Shown piece by piece: positions 28,801 to 39,955 of a stretch of 64,000 nt of DNA. This DNA is from Candidula unifasciata. Taxonomy: Eukaryota > Mollusca > Gastropoda > Stylommatophora > Geomitridae. Location of the stretch: the NCBI GenBank assembly GCA_905116865.2, contig CAJHNH020000827.1, forward strand, positions 89,501 through 153,500, written 5' to 3'. A program made the translations under genes and the position numbers. Under the pieces are notes generated by a model. That model was not told the origin of the DNA. It did not search any database and saw only the letters and a program-made list of their open reading frames with translations. How positions within the stretch are numbered: the first letter of the stretch is position 1; every line of letters starts with the position of its first letter.

Positions 28801-29167
28801 TTTGTTGGCTGCTGAGAAAGGTGACATGTCACATGTGGGAATGCCCTGAGTATAATGGTGTCATTTCTTGATAAATTCATTTATTCATTAACTTGTAGGC
28901 TAATGAAGTATTTATATTTATGTGATGCCTGTCATTCGTAAAATATACGACAACTATGTCATCGCTCATGTTTTATTGTAACACATGATGTCACTATTAA
29001 TGTGTCAGCTGTGTGCACAAAAGTTGCCAAAAAGTTGAGCTTTGATGCTTTTAAATTGTCACTCATGTTGTAGAATAATATGATGTCAGTATTAATGTGC
29101 CAACTGAACTGTTTGCTCTTTATTGTACACTATTACACTACTATTACTACTATGCTGTTATTTTTAA

Positions 29168-30064
29168 CCCTTTTATCACGGGAAGTTTTTCAGAGGTCTA
29201 GCCAAAAACACAGAGCATTTTTTCAGGGAATTTGGTTATTACATTATTTAATTTTTTTGACAGATTTCTGTTATTCTGACCCACATGAAATAATATATCT
29301 ATTTGAAGGATATAGATTGAAGTTCATGATTTTCACAATATCGTTAAAATTAATTGATGTATATGCAAATTATCTCATTTGCATATCTAAAAATAGAAAA
29401 TATGAATTTGAATTTTTAACTTCAATGCTTAAAACATAAAACTAAAAACAAAAATTTTTTTTTAATTTGAAATCTTTTTATTGATCTTTGGCCTTTTTGC
29501 AAATGTTGTAAGCAATTCAATAGTCAAAAACAGGTATATATATATATATATGAAACAGCAATAATATCTTTAGGTGACATGTGTTTTTCACCATCAGTCA
29601 GCACAAGAAATGGATGTGCCGGAGTGTCAACACCTTCGGGTGGATATACCCTGAGCCATGGTTGGGCTGTGGTCTGAACACAACAGCGTCCCCATCTGAT
29701 TCCCACTATTACTACTAACACTAAATCCTGCATCAGTATCAACAGAATTAGTGTCATCACTTGATTCAAATGTTTTATCAACATCAAGTTTAGGGGCAGA
29801 AACATACGAGTCAGACAAACTTTTAGCGGTTCAGGTCACTATCTCAAAAATTCAAGAACAATTTTCACTTCGATACCAAACACTCGAAAGTCGCCATGTG
29901 TAAAGCTGATACAGCAGTTAATATAAATGAATCACTTTCAGTGTTTCAAAGTAGGAGATTTCTTAGCGGTTCGAGGCGAAACACGATCGGGCCGATGATC
30001 GGCCGTTCCGTGTTTTTGGCCTGACATCCGCCGGCCGATAATCGGCCCGTCCGTGCTAAGAGGG
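29168..30064 (-). mobile_element. piggyBac deletion derivative with TTAA sites
   Basis: It is flanked by TTAA at 29164-29167 and 30065-30068. The left end is ccctttttatcacgg-like (ccctttta then tcacgg); the right end, reverse complemented, is ccctcttagcacgg (12 of 14 match). The minus strand keeps a transposase start at 29818 (MSDSYVSAPKLDVDKTFESS, then acidic/Ser-rich). After a frameshift come WLRVYPPEGVDTPAHPFLVL and then DGEKHMSPKDI, resembling the region before the piggyBac DDE domain. The catalytic domain is deleted. Subterminal palindromes lie near 29990-30050. Confidence 0.7.
29602..29818 (-). pseudogene. piggyBac transposase N-terminal remnant
   Basis: The ORF starts MSDSYVSAPK and is rich in Ser and Asp, as is usual before the piggyBac core. 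The reading then has to change frame to continue into YPPEGVDTPAHPFLVL. All three catalytic aspartates of the family are missing, so no activity is possible. Confidence 0.5.
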
Positions 30065-30242
30065 TTAATAGTAATGAAATATTGTTCTAAAGACAGAAGA
30101 ATCACAATTAGCCAAAATAAGCTCCAATTTTTAAACAGTGGATAAGCCGGTGGTTTGATTGGAGGAATGTTTGACTACTTAAGAGAGATTTTTGCAGTCC
30201 GATATGAATAGGAATATGTTGATTTATTTTCTTTTTAAGAGC

Positions 30243-30620
30243 GTACAAGGGAGCTGCGTGGTCTCAAGGTATCAAACTCGTATGCTAGAGGTCCCGGGCT
30301 CAGGCCTTGGTGAGGGCAGGGATTTGTTTCAAGTGGACTTCTGTCAATTTCCCCTGGTCTCTGAGTAATGAGATCGGACGTCCATGTGTATTTTTGTGCA
30401 TTTAAAAATCCCTTGGTAGTTGGAAATGGAAAAGAGTAGCCTGACAGCGCTGCCTGAGCAAAATTTGGAGTTGAAAATCTACCCAAAATATTTCAGGATC
30501 CTTGCCGGTGCTACGCAACCTGTGCACTGCGCTAAGCTACTTCGGACTTCGACTTGAGTTAGAAGTAGAACGGAGCACTTATGGGTTACCACCTGTGTGC
30601 CATGATGTTGATCCGTTGTT
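30243..30620 (+). mobile_element. Interspersed repeat family F copy with possible tRNA-like head
   Basis: It begins gggagctgcgtggtctcaag, with gaggtcccgggctcaggcc as a weak box B. The body (ttggtagttggaaatgg, gctacttcggacttcgactt, atgatgttgatccgttg) matches the minus-strand copy at 10595-10790. Confidence 0.65.
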
Positions 30621-30734
30621 AAAACTTCAAACTTTAGGAACATACTTATTTCTGTACACTAGAGAAAGATGCTATCATTAGAAAGATGCTGGTTCCTCTA
30701 GTTTATGGGGCGAGGGGGGGCAGTGGAGATAATG

Positions 30735-31086
30735 TTGTTGAGAAGAATGTAATGAATGTTGTGGATGTGTTTTTGAGAAGAATGTCGTGGATGTGTTTTT
30801 GAGAAGAATGTAATGAATGTCGTGGATGTGTTTTTGAGAAGAATGTCGTGGATGTGTTTTTGAGAAGAATGTCGTGGATGTGTTTTTGAGAAGAATGTTG
30901 TGGATGTGTTTTTGAGAAGAATGTAATGAATGTTGTGGATGTGTTTTTGAGAAGAATGTAATGAATGTTGTGGATGTGTTTTTGAGAAGAATGTCGTGGA
31001 TGTGTTTTTGAGAAGAATGTTGTGGATGTGTTTTTGAGAAGAATGTTGTGGATGTGTTTTTGAGAAGAATGTAATGAATGTTGTGG
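30735..31086. repeat. 26/35-bp minisatellite
   Basis: The units are gagaagaatgtcgtggatgt plus gttttt (26 bp), interspersed with 35-bp variants carrying an extra aatgaatgt. The two lengths alternate irregularly. The minus-strand ORF is a by-product. Confidence 0.96.
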
Positions 31087-31089
31087 ACA

Positions 31090-31600
31090 GAGGGTTGCTT
31101 GAGTTTACTCATCATAACCATAAAGAAAAGACAAATGAAAATGTGTTAGATATTTGAACAGAAAAAGTGGAGTAGAGAAATTAGACGTTTTAAAAAAATA
31201 CTAGGCAAGAGAAAATCAGAGGAAGATATGTGTGAAAAACTTAAACAAAAGGGCATCAAATAAAAATCAAAACAACACTATCTTTATAAGTACATCAAAT
31301 GATATCCAAATTTATAAAATCAAAATTGGAGAGCCATAATCATTTATTTAAAAAGGACTAAAAATAAGTCTGGTATCTTATAAAAATCATGTTTATCCAT
31401 GCTGTTTATAGTAAGTGTGAATTTATGAAAAGAAAAAGATTTATTCTTCTTATAGGGCTATTCAACTAGCCTTTTCTTGGAAGCCTAGCAGATAGCCCAC
31501 GGATCATTATAAATTGTATTAATGTTCTTTCTATGGCGGGGCTCGTGCCTCAGGTCCATATCGGTCAACATTTTGGCCTCTGAGTAAGCTTAATTGAAAA
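31090..31600. other. AT-rich sequence, no feature identified
   Basis: No domain, repeat family or terminal inverted repeat was recognised. Confidence 0.3.
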
Positions 31601-31619
31601 GCCCTCGTCTAGGCCATGT

Positions 31620-32090
31620 GGCATTGGTAGTCATGTTTATCCACAGCCTTCTGTCTCATGTACTTTCAGTCATTTCTGACACACATGATCGTCCATGTCA
31701 CAGTGTTAAACTGTGAAGCATCTCCATCTCCCTCTGCCTCTTCTCCCCTTCAGCTTCCCCAGCTTCATGATATACTCTAGTGTTCTTCTTATGACATGAC
31801 CAAAGAACATAGCTCCAGTGTTCTCCTTATGACATGATCAAAGAACATAGCTCCAGTGTTCTTGTCATGACATGACCAAAGAACATAGCTCCAGTGTTCT
31901 TCTCATGACATGATGAAAGAACATAGCTCCAGTGTTCTTCTTATGACATGACCAAAGAACATAGCTCCAGTGTTCTTCTTATGACATGACCAAAGAACAT
32001 AGCTCCAGTGTTCTTCTCATGACATGACCAAAGAACATAGATTGTCTCCTCCTGATACAGGCAGTCAGTTCTCGTCATGAGTCGGTTTCT
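31620..32090 (-). mobile_element. LINE reverse-transcriptase tail containing a tandem expansion
   Basis: The minus strand reads MFFGHVIRRTLEYIMKLGKL then KGRRGRGR, the C-terminal GHVMRR..LE....GK..G.R.RGR signature of RTE-like LINEs. The segment coding FGHV.RRTLE is repeated about seven times (31772-32040). Confidence 0.7.
31772..32040. repeat. 38-bp minisatellite, about 7 copies, from LINE coding sequence
   Basis: The unit contains agctccagtgttcttctcat and gacatgaccaaagaacat. One flank continues directly into the rest of the LINE reading frame, so the array probably arose in place. Confidence 0.9.
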
Positions 32091-32099
32091 TTGTGACAT

Positions 32100-32500
32100 C
32101 TTTATTACTCTTGTTGTCTCTCTTTTAATTTTTTTGTTTAAATTGTTGCGTTGTTATAATTTTTTTAATCAGAAGTAAAGTTTATGATGATGCCTATGCA
32201 TACAATTACGATTTATGTAATTGTTTTATTAGATTCATGGTCACGAAGCAAGCTTAATTTATTGCATAAAAACAATAATACTGGCATTTTAAACTTCAGT
32301 GTTTGTTATAAAATATAACATTTGTGATGATATAAAAAATAATACTTAATATAAGTTATGCTTGATCGTGATGACATATGGTAAGATATCCTTTTAGCAT
32401 TTACACACAGCTTTGATATCTGCCAGGGTGATGTTTTATTAAATATTTTCATCTGGCGCATTTTGGGTATAAATATTGTTCTCTAGAGTTCATACAAAAA
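32100..32500. other. AT-rich sequence, no feature identified
   Basis: Only short A/T runs are visible. Confidence 0.3.
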
Positions 32501-32509
32501 TTCATCGGT

Positions 32510-32782
32510 AAAAAAATTCATGATTGTCTGTCCCTGTTTCTCTGACCATCTTCTTCATTGTTTGTTTATGGTCTTCTAGCCATCTGCATTACTGTTTGTT
32601 CACATTTCTCTTAAAAATCTGCATAACTGTATGTTCACATTTTTCCTAAAAGTGTGCATCTCTGTATGTTCACATTTTTTTTTTCTAAAAGTGTGCATCA
32701 CTGCATATCCACATTTGTCCTAAACATGTTTATCACTGTATGTTCACATTTTCCTTAACCATTTTATCTTGATATGTTTTGT

Positions 32783-32830
<48 letters not shown>

Positions 32831-32900
32831 AGACCATCTTCATCACTTTACGTCCTGCTTTTCAAGCCATCTGCATCATTGTATGTTCATATTTTTAATT
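32510..32900. repeat. Degenerate tandem repeat with poly-G insertion
   Basis: Units of about 44-50 bp share gcatcactgtatgttcacat and a ttcctaaaagtgt-like block. A 36-base poly-G run (32794-32829) interrupts the array; units continue on its right side. Confidence 0.75.
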
Positions 32901-33487
32901 CCAGACTTCAACATCAAACTGTGTATTTGTATTTTTATCATGGTTTTTATTTGATGAATGGCATATCTCTGCAAACAAATTCTCCACCTTTGTCTGTTCA
33001 CTTTTGATTTGTGAATGACCAACAAGTTTTTATCAGTAAATACATTCTTTATGCTATTGATTTCAAGTTTTACTTGCTGCAACTGAACAAATATGTCAGA
33101 AAACAAAAGGTTCTTTGTGCTTAATTATTATTATTTGTTTTTAATGGTAAAGTGGATTTTGTTAATTGATCTTGCAAATTAAATGTTGCTTAATATCTTT
33201 CCTTTTGTAAACTACTTCGGATTGTTCCCAGTTATAACTCAGATCAGAACATTCACTTGATTTGTAGATGCAACAGCCTCATCTGCTTCTTTTGCAGCCA
33301 TTTTTCTCTAGTAGATGTCCCAATCCAGCAGCTGTTATCAAGGACATTCATTAACAAATGAGCTCCCATGTGGTACATTCACTGTGTCCATCTTCAAAGT
33401 CTCAGTGGTCAGTGATGCCAGCTGTCTCATATATTTACACTTCTGCATGAGCTGGAGATTGTATCCACACAGTGTATGTCCGTGCAT

Positions 33488-33522
33488 GTGTGAGAGAGAG
33501 AGAGGGGGGGAGAGAGAGAGAG
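33488..33522. repeat. (GA)n microsatellite
   Basis: Short agagag/ggggg tract. Confidence 0.9.
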
Positions 33523-33640
33523 TGTTGCTGTATTTACATGTTCACACAGACAAAAGGGACCAAACTTTTTTGATTGTTTCTGTGCTTATCATTAATTATG
33601 TTTAATTAGAATTCCACTACCATGTTTACCTTTTCTATAT

Positions 33641-33642
33641 AA

Positions 33643-33703
<61 letters not shown>
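33641..33703. repeat. (CT)n microsatellite
   Basis: About 60 bp of ct dinucleotides with one interruption. Confidence 0.97.
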
Positions 33704-33706
<3 letters not shown>

Positions 33707-34150
33707 ATGTGTATGTGTTTTTGTTATTATATTTTTGCTCACTTTGTTATATCTTTGCTCACCATTAACTTTAGTATTAGTAGTAATGTTGCTTCTGTGG
33801 GTGTATATTTTTTACATTATTTCATTGTTCCTGACCATCAGTTTTTCTGTTTCTTTTTTTAGCTGATTGTTTAGTGCAACTCAGTTTATTTTTTTAATTT
33901 TTATTTTTTAACTTTTACACACACTAAAAGATTTGTATTTTTTTTCCTATGGTTTTAGTCATTCGCTTCTGCTTGTCTTGTTGTGAATGCTGACTGTTTA
34001 TTGTGTGAGCTGGTTCACTCAGTTTTGGGTCAGCACAATGATTGGACACAAGCTCCCTGTAGTTGATCTCTTGAGACTCTCCTCCTCTGTTTTATTGATA
34101 TTTTTACTCTGAAACATTTAGTTTTGTATTTGTTTCAGTGTTTTCACTTA
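33704..34150. other. T-rich sequence, no feature identified
   Basis: No domain or repeat family was recognised. Confidence 0.3.
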
Positions 34151-34154
34151 CTTA

Positions 34155-34350
34155 TTTATACTCAGAGAATCCCTGTGTGGGTTCGGGATCTCATTTTTGA
34201 GGTGGGTTGGTAGATCTACTGCCTCTTAAAGAGTGTCATAACAGGTCACTTATTTTATTTTTTTAACTTAAAGTTGCAGATATCACAACATATTCTGTAA
34301 ACCACAACACAACATGCCAGTAACCCCTCTAACGACTAAAGCAGTAGAAA
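34155..34350 (+). mobile_element. SINE, family B-like with family A-like start
   Basis: Starts cctgtgtgggttcgggatct as in family A, but ends ttctgtaaaccacaacacaa and catgccagtaacc as in family B. The two families probably share a 5' region. Confidence 0.65.
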
Positions 34351-34582
34351 AAAAGATAATCAAAGAACTAACATTTTCATGTAAATTATACATTTGTAAG
34401 TGTGTCCTGAGTCACTGCATGGAACAGCAAGCGCATATTTGCTTTTTTCTCTGGGCTAATGCATCTTTATGGGTCAGTTATGAGTTTGTTTATCTTCATG
34501 GCTCTCTTGGCACATCCATGGGTGCTCGCACCCCTCGTTCAGCATATGCATCAGGGTATTGCAAGTAAATAGCAACATACCT

Positions 34583-34988
34583 TTGCTGGTTGACAACACT
34601 TGTGGTGCTGGCTGACAACACTTGTGGTGCTGGCTGACAACACTTGTGGTGCTGGCTGACAACACTTGTGGTGCTGGCTGACAACACTTGTGGTGCTGGC
34701 TGACAACACTTGTGGTGCTGGCTGACAACACTTGTGGTGCTGGCTGACAACACTTTTGGTGCTGGCTGACAACACTTGTCGTGCTGGTTGAAAACACTTG
34801 TGGTGCTGGCTGACAACACTTGTCATGCTGGTTGACAACACTTGTCGTGCTGGTTGACAACACTTGTGGTGCTGGCTGACAACACTTGTGGTGCTGGCTG
34901 ACAACACTTGTGGTGCTGGTTGACAACACTTGTGGTGCTGGCTGACAACACTTGTGGTGCTGGCTGACAACACTTGTGGTGCTGGCTG
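34583..34988. repeat. 22-bp minisatellite, about 18 copies
   Basis: The unit is gacaacacttgtggtgctgg plus ct. Because 22 is not a multiple of 3, each frame cycles through a 22-residue translation, and all three minus frames stay open. These ORFs are not genes. Confidence 0.98.
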
Positions 34989-35504
34989 TGCCATTTTCAA
35001 TCACAGATCTGAGATTCTTAGCAGCACTGTAGACATGCAGCTCCCAAAGTCCTCTCTGTGGCATGGAATTTTTGTAATCCGCTGTCTGTGTGTACTTTCT
35101 CTTTCGTCCTCTCCCTCTTCCCCCCCTCTCCCTCCTCTCTCCCCTGCTCTCTTCCTCCCTCTGTCTCCCCCTCTCTGTCAGCACACACATTATATTTTTT
35201 TTAAACTCTTCTATATGTGTGTCTGTATTTATTCCTATGTCAGTCTACATATTTTTTTTATTTATATATTGCAATGATAGTTGCTTGCCTGTCAGCTCTG
35301 TGGTTATTTATTTGAATTTTCCTCAAGGAAGGATTTAAAACAAAAAGAAAATCTGGAACAAAAGATGATTCAGCCTAAAACAGGTGCTAGGAAATCTTCT
35401 AGGAAGTTTAGGTAGCCAGCCTGGTCTGATCACTTCACCCGTCTGTACCCGTCTGTATCACTGTCAGCATTCTGTACCCATTGAATCTTCTGGTTCTTTG
35501 CATT

Positions 35505-35765
35505 AACTGGCTGTAAACTCCGGCAGAAAGTTCTTGTTATTTGTCAACCTCTGGACTTTGTGGTCTTGATCCCAGACTTGAGTTTTTGTGTGCAACTTAT
35601 TTTACAGATAAGGCTTATTTGTGTGCAGACTGTTGGTTCCTCACCTCTCAGGCAGATGCACTCAAACTCAGTTAGATGCCTTTATGGCATGCTTGTTAGG
35701 CGACACTGGGTCTATTCTGGTTTCTCCCAGAATAGGGTTCCGGAAGCCACATGGGAGAGTAAGCG
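35505..35765 (-). mobile_element. SINE family A copy
   Basis: Reverse-strand copy with ggctgtaaactccggcagaa, gtgtgcagactgttggttcc and ggaagccacatggga. Confidence 0.85.
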
Positions 35766-35831
35766 TTCTATACTCATTAAATAAGTTTCGTATTAAATAC
35801 TTAAAAGGTTAGTTGCGTATCCTTAACCGGA

Positions 35832-36030
35832 CGTTGCAGAACCAACCCTAACAGCCCCTGGCTGTTGTGTGGTTTTTCTAGGCAAATTTATGTCCAGTAG
35901 TTGGCCATTGCTTTCTGGACGGTCGGCTTTCTTAATACCACTGTCGAAACCAACGCAAGGCACATGGCCCGCAGCTGGGATCGAACCCGGCATTATGAAG
36001 CGTTCGTATCGACTTAGCCACAGAGCTGAC
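35832..36030 (-). mobile_element. SINE family H with tRNA-like head
   Basis: The minus strand starts cgtcagctctgtggctaagt (box A-like) and reaches tgccgggttcgatcccagct (close to the box B consensus GGTTCGANNCC). The body lies to the left on the plus strand. Confidence 0.65.
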
Positions 36031-36179
36031 GTATTAAACACACATGTGTATATTTTGTTCTGCTGGGAAGTAAAGTGGGCTGTCATAATATTGACCATAC
36101 AGCCACTGAGTGCTGATTGCTCTAGAAAAGTATAAGTAGCATTATATGCCTGATTCATCACTAGGACAAGAAGGTTCCT

Positions 36180-36890
36180 GTCTTTTCTGTTTTTAATTGT
36201 ATGTTCTGTGTATAGGAGAAAATGTTTGAATGCCTAATGTATAGCAGATAATATTGTATTGGTACGTTTCTTCACAACAGTTATATCACAGCAACCGCTG
36301 AACTGCGTCAGCAGTTTCCCAGGAACTTGTCATTTTGGAAGTATTAGTAGCTTGTAATGTTGAGACAACAGAAAAACAGGTTCACCTGTAAAATGGCATC
36401 AAAATTTATTATGCTTGTACATTGCTGCACTTAAAATTTCAGAACAACTGCAGCATTGTAAGCTAAAATAATACATTTAATTATTTTGTTGCTGATTAAT
36501 TAATTGTTTTTCTTACAGACAAGTAACATTATTTGTACTGCTCAAAATTATAACACATGCTGTTTCTTTCATATTAGCTTTTAATAGTTTATAATTATTT
36601 CTTTTAAAAAATTAACAAGTCTATAAAATGTAGCTTGATGTCACATAATAGTTTTTCTGGTAATAATGGCATAATAACATTTTAAAGTAGCAATTTAAAA
36701 AATAAGTCATTTAAAAATAAATCAAAACATTTTAAAGCAGCTGCCATGTTTAAAATTCAATTGATAAGCTTTAACCAAAATTAGTACTGCTGTTTTTTTT
36801 AATACCTGTTTCTGTGTTTTTTTTTTTTAGCGACCCATGTTTTACCTTAAGTAAATGGTCGAGGGTTTATGGAGATCACCTGTATCATTT
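36180..36890. other. AT-rich sequence, no feature identified
   Basis: Very AT-rich, with T runs. No repeat family or coding signal was recognised. Confidence 0.35.
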
Positions 36891-36892
36891 TA

Positions 36893-37815
36893 ATAGTACC
36901 TCAAATATTTCAGAGAGGTGACTAGTTACCCTGTTATCTGTCTGTTACAGGCCCGACTTGCTTGCATAGTTGGCTAAACCTGACTTCACGACGACCGGGT
37001 GAAGAACTCATTGTGATCCAGGTTCACTCCCGGGGGTAGGCAGAAAAGCTACATTTCTCCCAGATTTACAGTATTTATCATGGAATCAAGGCCGAAGGGT
37101 TGCGATATCCATAGTACTGAGCCAGAGGGTTTATTTAAGAACTCATGGTTTCTGGATATTTAAAAAAAAAAAATTCTGTCACAGAGCTGACCATTTTCTC
37201 TGTGGTGCTTCAGTTAGAGGGGTGGCTAGTTACTGTGTTACCTGTCTGTCACAGAGTTGACCATTTTCTCTGTGGTGCTTCAGTTAGAGACGTGGCTAGT
37301 TACTGTGTTATCTGTCTGTCACAGAGTTGACCATTTTCTCTGTGGTGCTTCAGTTAGAGAAGTGACTAGTTACCCTGTTATATATTTGTCACAAAGTTGA
37401 CCATTTTCTCTGTGGTGCTTCAGTTAGAGAGGTGACTGGTTACTGTGTTATCTGTCTGTCACAAAGTTGACCATTTTCTCTGTGGTGTTTCAGTCGAGAG
37501 GTGACTAGTTACTGTGTTATCTGTCTGTCACAGAGTTGACCATTTTCTCTGTGGTGCTTCAGTTAGAGAGGTGACTAGTTACCCTGTTATCTATTTGTCA
37601 CAATGTTGATCATTTTCTCTGTGGTGCTTCAGTTAGAGAGGTGGCTAGTTACTGTGTTATCTGTTTGTCACAGAGTTGACCATTTTCTCTGTGGTGCTTC
37701 TGTTAGAGAGGTGGCTAGTTACTGTGTTATCTGTTTGTCACAGAGTTGACCATTTTCTCTGTGGTGCTTCTGTTAGAGAGGTGGCTAGTTACTCTGTTAT
37801 CTATCACAAAGGTGA
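36893..37815. repeat. 70-bp minisatellite, split by a SINE
   Basis: The unit contains gaccattttctctgtggtgc, ttcagttagagaggtggc and tagttactgtgttatctgtc, period 70 (gaccatt at 37189, 37259, 37329 and onward). One partial unit lies left of the SINE at 36953-37173, and about nine lie right of it. Confidence 0.95.
36953..37173 (+). mobile_element. SINE family G with tRNA-like head, inserted in minisatellite
   Basis: The head tagttggctaaacctgactt and ccaggttcactcccggggg give box A- and box B-like motifs. The body contains tggaatcaaggccgaaggg and tcatggtttctggatat, followed by an A-run. It is flanked by tctgttacag (left) and tctgtcacag (right), an imperfect target duplication within the 70-bp unit. 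The second copy is at 52899-53116. Confidence 0.8.
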
Positions 37816-37879
37816 CTGTTTATTCTTTTTTTTGTTTTTGTCATAACTTTTGTTTTTGACTCCACTCAACTCAACTTTT

Positions 37880-38255
37880 TTGTTACAGATGGGGATTAGT
37901 TTCTGTGTTATGCTTCTGTCACAGAGGGGAATAGTTATTTTGTCATGCTTTTGTCAGAGGGAAATAGTTATTCTGTCATGCTTTTGTCACAGAGGAGATT
38001 AGTTATTCAGTTATACTTTTGTCACAGAGGGGAATAGTTATTCTGTTATACCTTTGTCACAGAGGGGAATAGTTATGCTGTTATACTTTTGTCATAGATT
38101 GGGAATAGTTATTCTGTCATGCTTTTTCCACAGAGAGGGGAATAGGTATTCTGTCATGCTTTTGCCACAGAGGGAAATAGTTATTCAGTTATCCTTCAGT
38201 CATAGCTGTGTGTCTGTGTTATACCTCTGTCACATAGATGACAGTTTACACTGTT
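37880..38255. repeat. Degenerate ~39-bp tandem repeat related to the 70-bp array
   Basis: Repeats of tgtcacagaggggaatagtt with attctgttatacttt-type spacers, eight to nine variable copies. The cacagag and ctgttat blocks suggest common origin with the adjacent 70-bp array. Confidence 0.75.
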
Positions 38256-38279
38256 ATCTTTTTGTGTTACATAACTAAA

Positions 38280-38825
38280 AAAAAATTTTACTTTCGCTTG
38301 TTAGCTTCTATATATATATACTCTCATGTTCAATGGACACTTTTGTTTAGATATTAATTTCCCTTTATATTATTAATGGCTCCACATTCATACTTCACAT
38401 GTGTTCACATTGAATTCTTGTGCAATTTCATTTGCAAACAGTTTATATAGCATGTTTGTTGTTGTTAAATTAAGGTGTATAAACATGTAAAAACACATGT
38501 TGTACAATATAAACAGTTTGAAATTGAAGTTTAATGCATTTATGTGTATGCATTTTTAAATATTTGTTTTTCAGTCAATATTTGCTCATTGTTTTGTTTT
38601 TTTTTGGTAATTTTTTTTAATACATATATTTTGTTCCATTGTTTTCCTTATGGTGTTATCAGGTTTCTGTTTCCATTTAACTTTGCTAAAATATTGATAC
38701 AAGGAAGCTGTACCGTATTATTTTGTATTAGTCACCGCTGTTTAGTATTTTGTCAATTTCTTCATGTTTTTAATTGCAGATGTTTTGAAAGCTGTGTAAG
38801 AGTTTCCTTCCAACCTATTTTAATT
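38280..38825. other. AT-rich sequence, no feature identified
   Basis: There is a short ta run near 38311, but no recognisable domain in any frame. Confidence 0.3.
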
Positions 38826-38831
38826 TAACCA

Positions 38832-39128
38832 GACTCCCCGTGTGGGTTACGGGGCCCTGTTATAGGAAAAACAAGAAAAGACCCACTGCCTACCCAAAAG
38901 CATGTCATAAGAGTTGACTAATTGGGAGCTTCCTTTAAAGTCAGAGTGTATCTGCCAGAGAGTCAAGGAACCAGCAGTCTGCATACAAATGAGTCAAATC
39001 TGTAAAACAGATGCACACACAACACCCAGGTTGTGGAACAGGACTGCAGTCCAGAAGTGGATGAACAACCAGAACTTTCCGCCAGAGTTTACAGCTGGTG
39101 AACGCAAAAAAAAAAAAAGAAGAAGAAT
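38832..39128 (+). mobile_element. SINE family A copy, well preserved
   Basis: Runs from ccccgtgtgggttacggggc to gtttacagctggtgaacgc, with an A-rich and gaagaagaa tail. Confidence 0.9.
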
Positions 39129-39164
39129 TTAACCATTAAATTCACAGAACAGATGGATTGAGGA

Positions 39165-39335
39165 AAAGAGCCCATTCAAGAGAAACCCTAAACCGAACAT
39201 TGACAGCCAAAGGTGCTGTACTGGATTCCATCCTTGACATCAAACGGATTGCACAGGATAGAATGGATTGAAGGATTGGACTGAGCCCTGTGTGATTCAA
39301 CATGGCACATCAGGATGATGATGATAATGGTCATG
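39165..39335 (+). mobile_element. LINE 3' end with (GAT)n tail
   Basis: The blocks agagaaaccctaaaccgaac, ctgtactggattccatcctt and cggattgcacaggatagaat, then gatgatgatgataatg, match the fragment at 21825-21965 and supply its 3' tail. Confidence 0.65.
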
Positions 39336-39603
39336 AATAAATCAACAGCAGTTTCCATTCTGTTGTTGGCAACTCTATGAAATAATGAGTCAGCTTGTGT
39401 TTGAGTGTGCCAAAGATAGAATATTGGATGGACATGCTTTTACAACTTTGAACTTTTTAATAGTTTGTGTGTTCAAACACTTAATTATATAAGGAAACTG
39501 TCCTTTCTTTGTCCACTGCTACACACAACAGAATTGTATATTTGGAGCAAAGACACAGCTTGTGAAAATGTGCATGTATCACAACGCAGTGTTGGACAAT
39601 TAA

Positions 39604-39760
39604 ACACTGGCTTTATCTAGCATTTGCTTTGCCCTGCCAGTCGGAAAGTCTTGAGTTCAAATCCATATCAATGTTAATTTTTTTTTTTTAACAAATGATC
39701 TGGGCACCCAGGTCGGTTAAGTCTTGAACGGGCAGCAGGAAAATCCTGGGCTGTAATGGC
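39604..39760 (+). mobile_element. Possible tRNA-headed SINE (family K)
   Basis: actggctttatctagcattt and gtcttgagttcaaatccat are spaced like box A and box B. Only one copy is seen in the window. Confidence 0.4.
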
Positions 39761-39914
39761 AGTCAGTGTGATGGTGATCATGCCACTCATCCAGTGCTGC
39801 TTGGTCTGTACAAGCATGTCCGCCATCAGCTGCCCTTGTGTCAGTATTAGGAAAAGATATAAGACCAAATGAAAAGTAAATCGGCAAGCTTCACAATATA
39901 ACAAACACAAACAA

Positions 39915-39955
39915 AACGTGAACGTTGCGGCTATGTAGCCTTCTTCAGCACATAC
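39915..39955 (-). other. Hammerhead-like conserved motif of an interspersed repeat
   Basis: The minus strand reads gtgctgaagaaggctacata then gccgcaacgtt: CUGANGA, a GGCTA/TAGCC stem, then GCAAC where a hammerhead ribozyme has GAAAC. The same arrangement is at 63540-63575. Such cores occur in Penelope-like elements. The C in place of a core A argues against activity. Confidence 0.4.

Noticed and set aside
34474..35190. A 238-codon minus-strand ORF rich in Gln, His and Cys
   Set aside because: It results from the 22-bp array; all three minus frames are open there.
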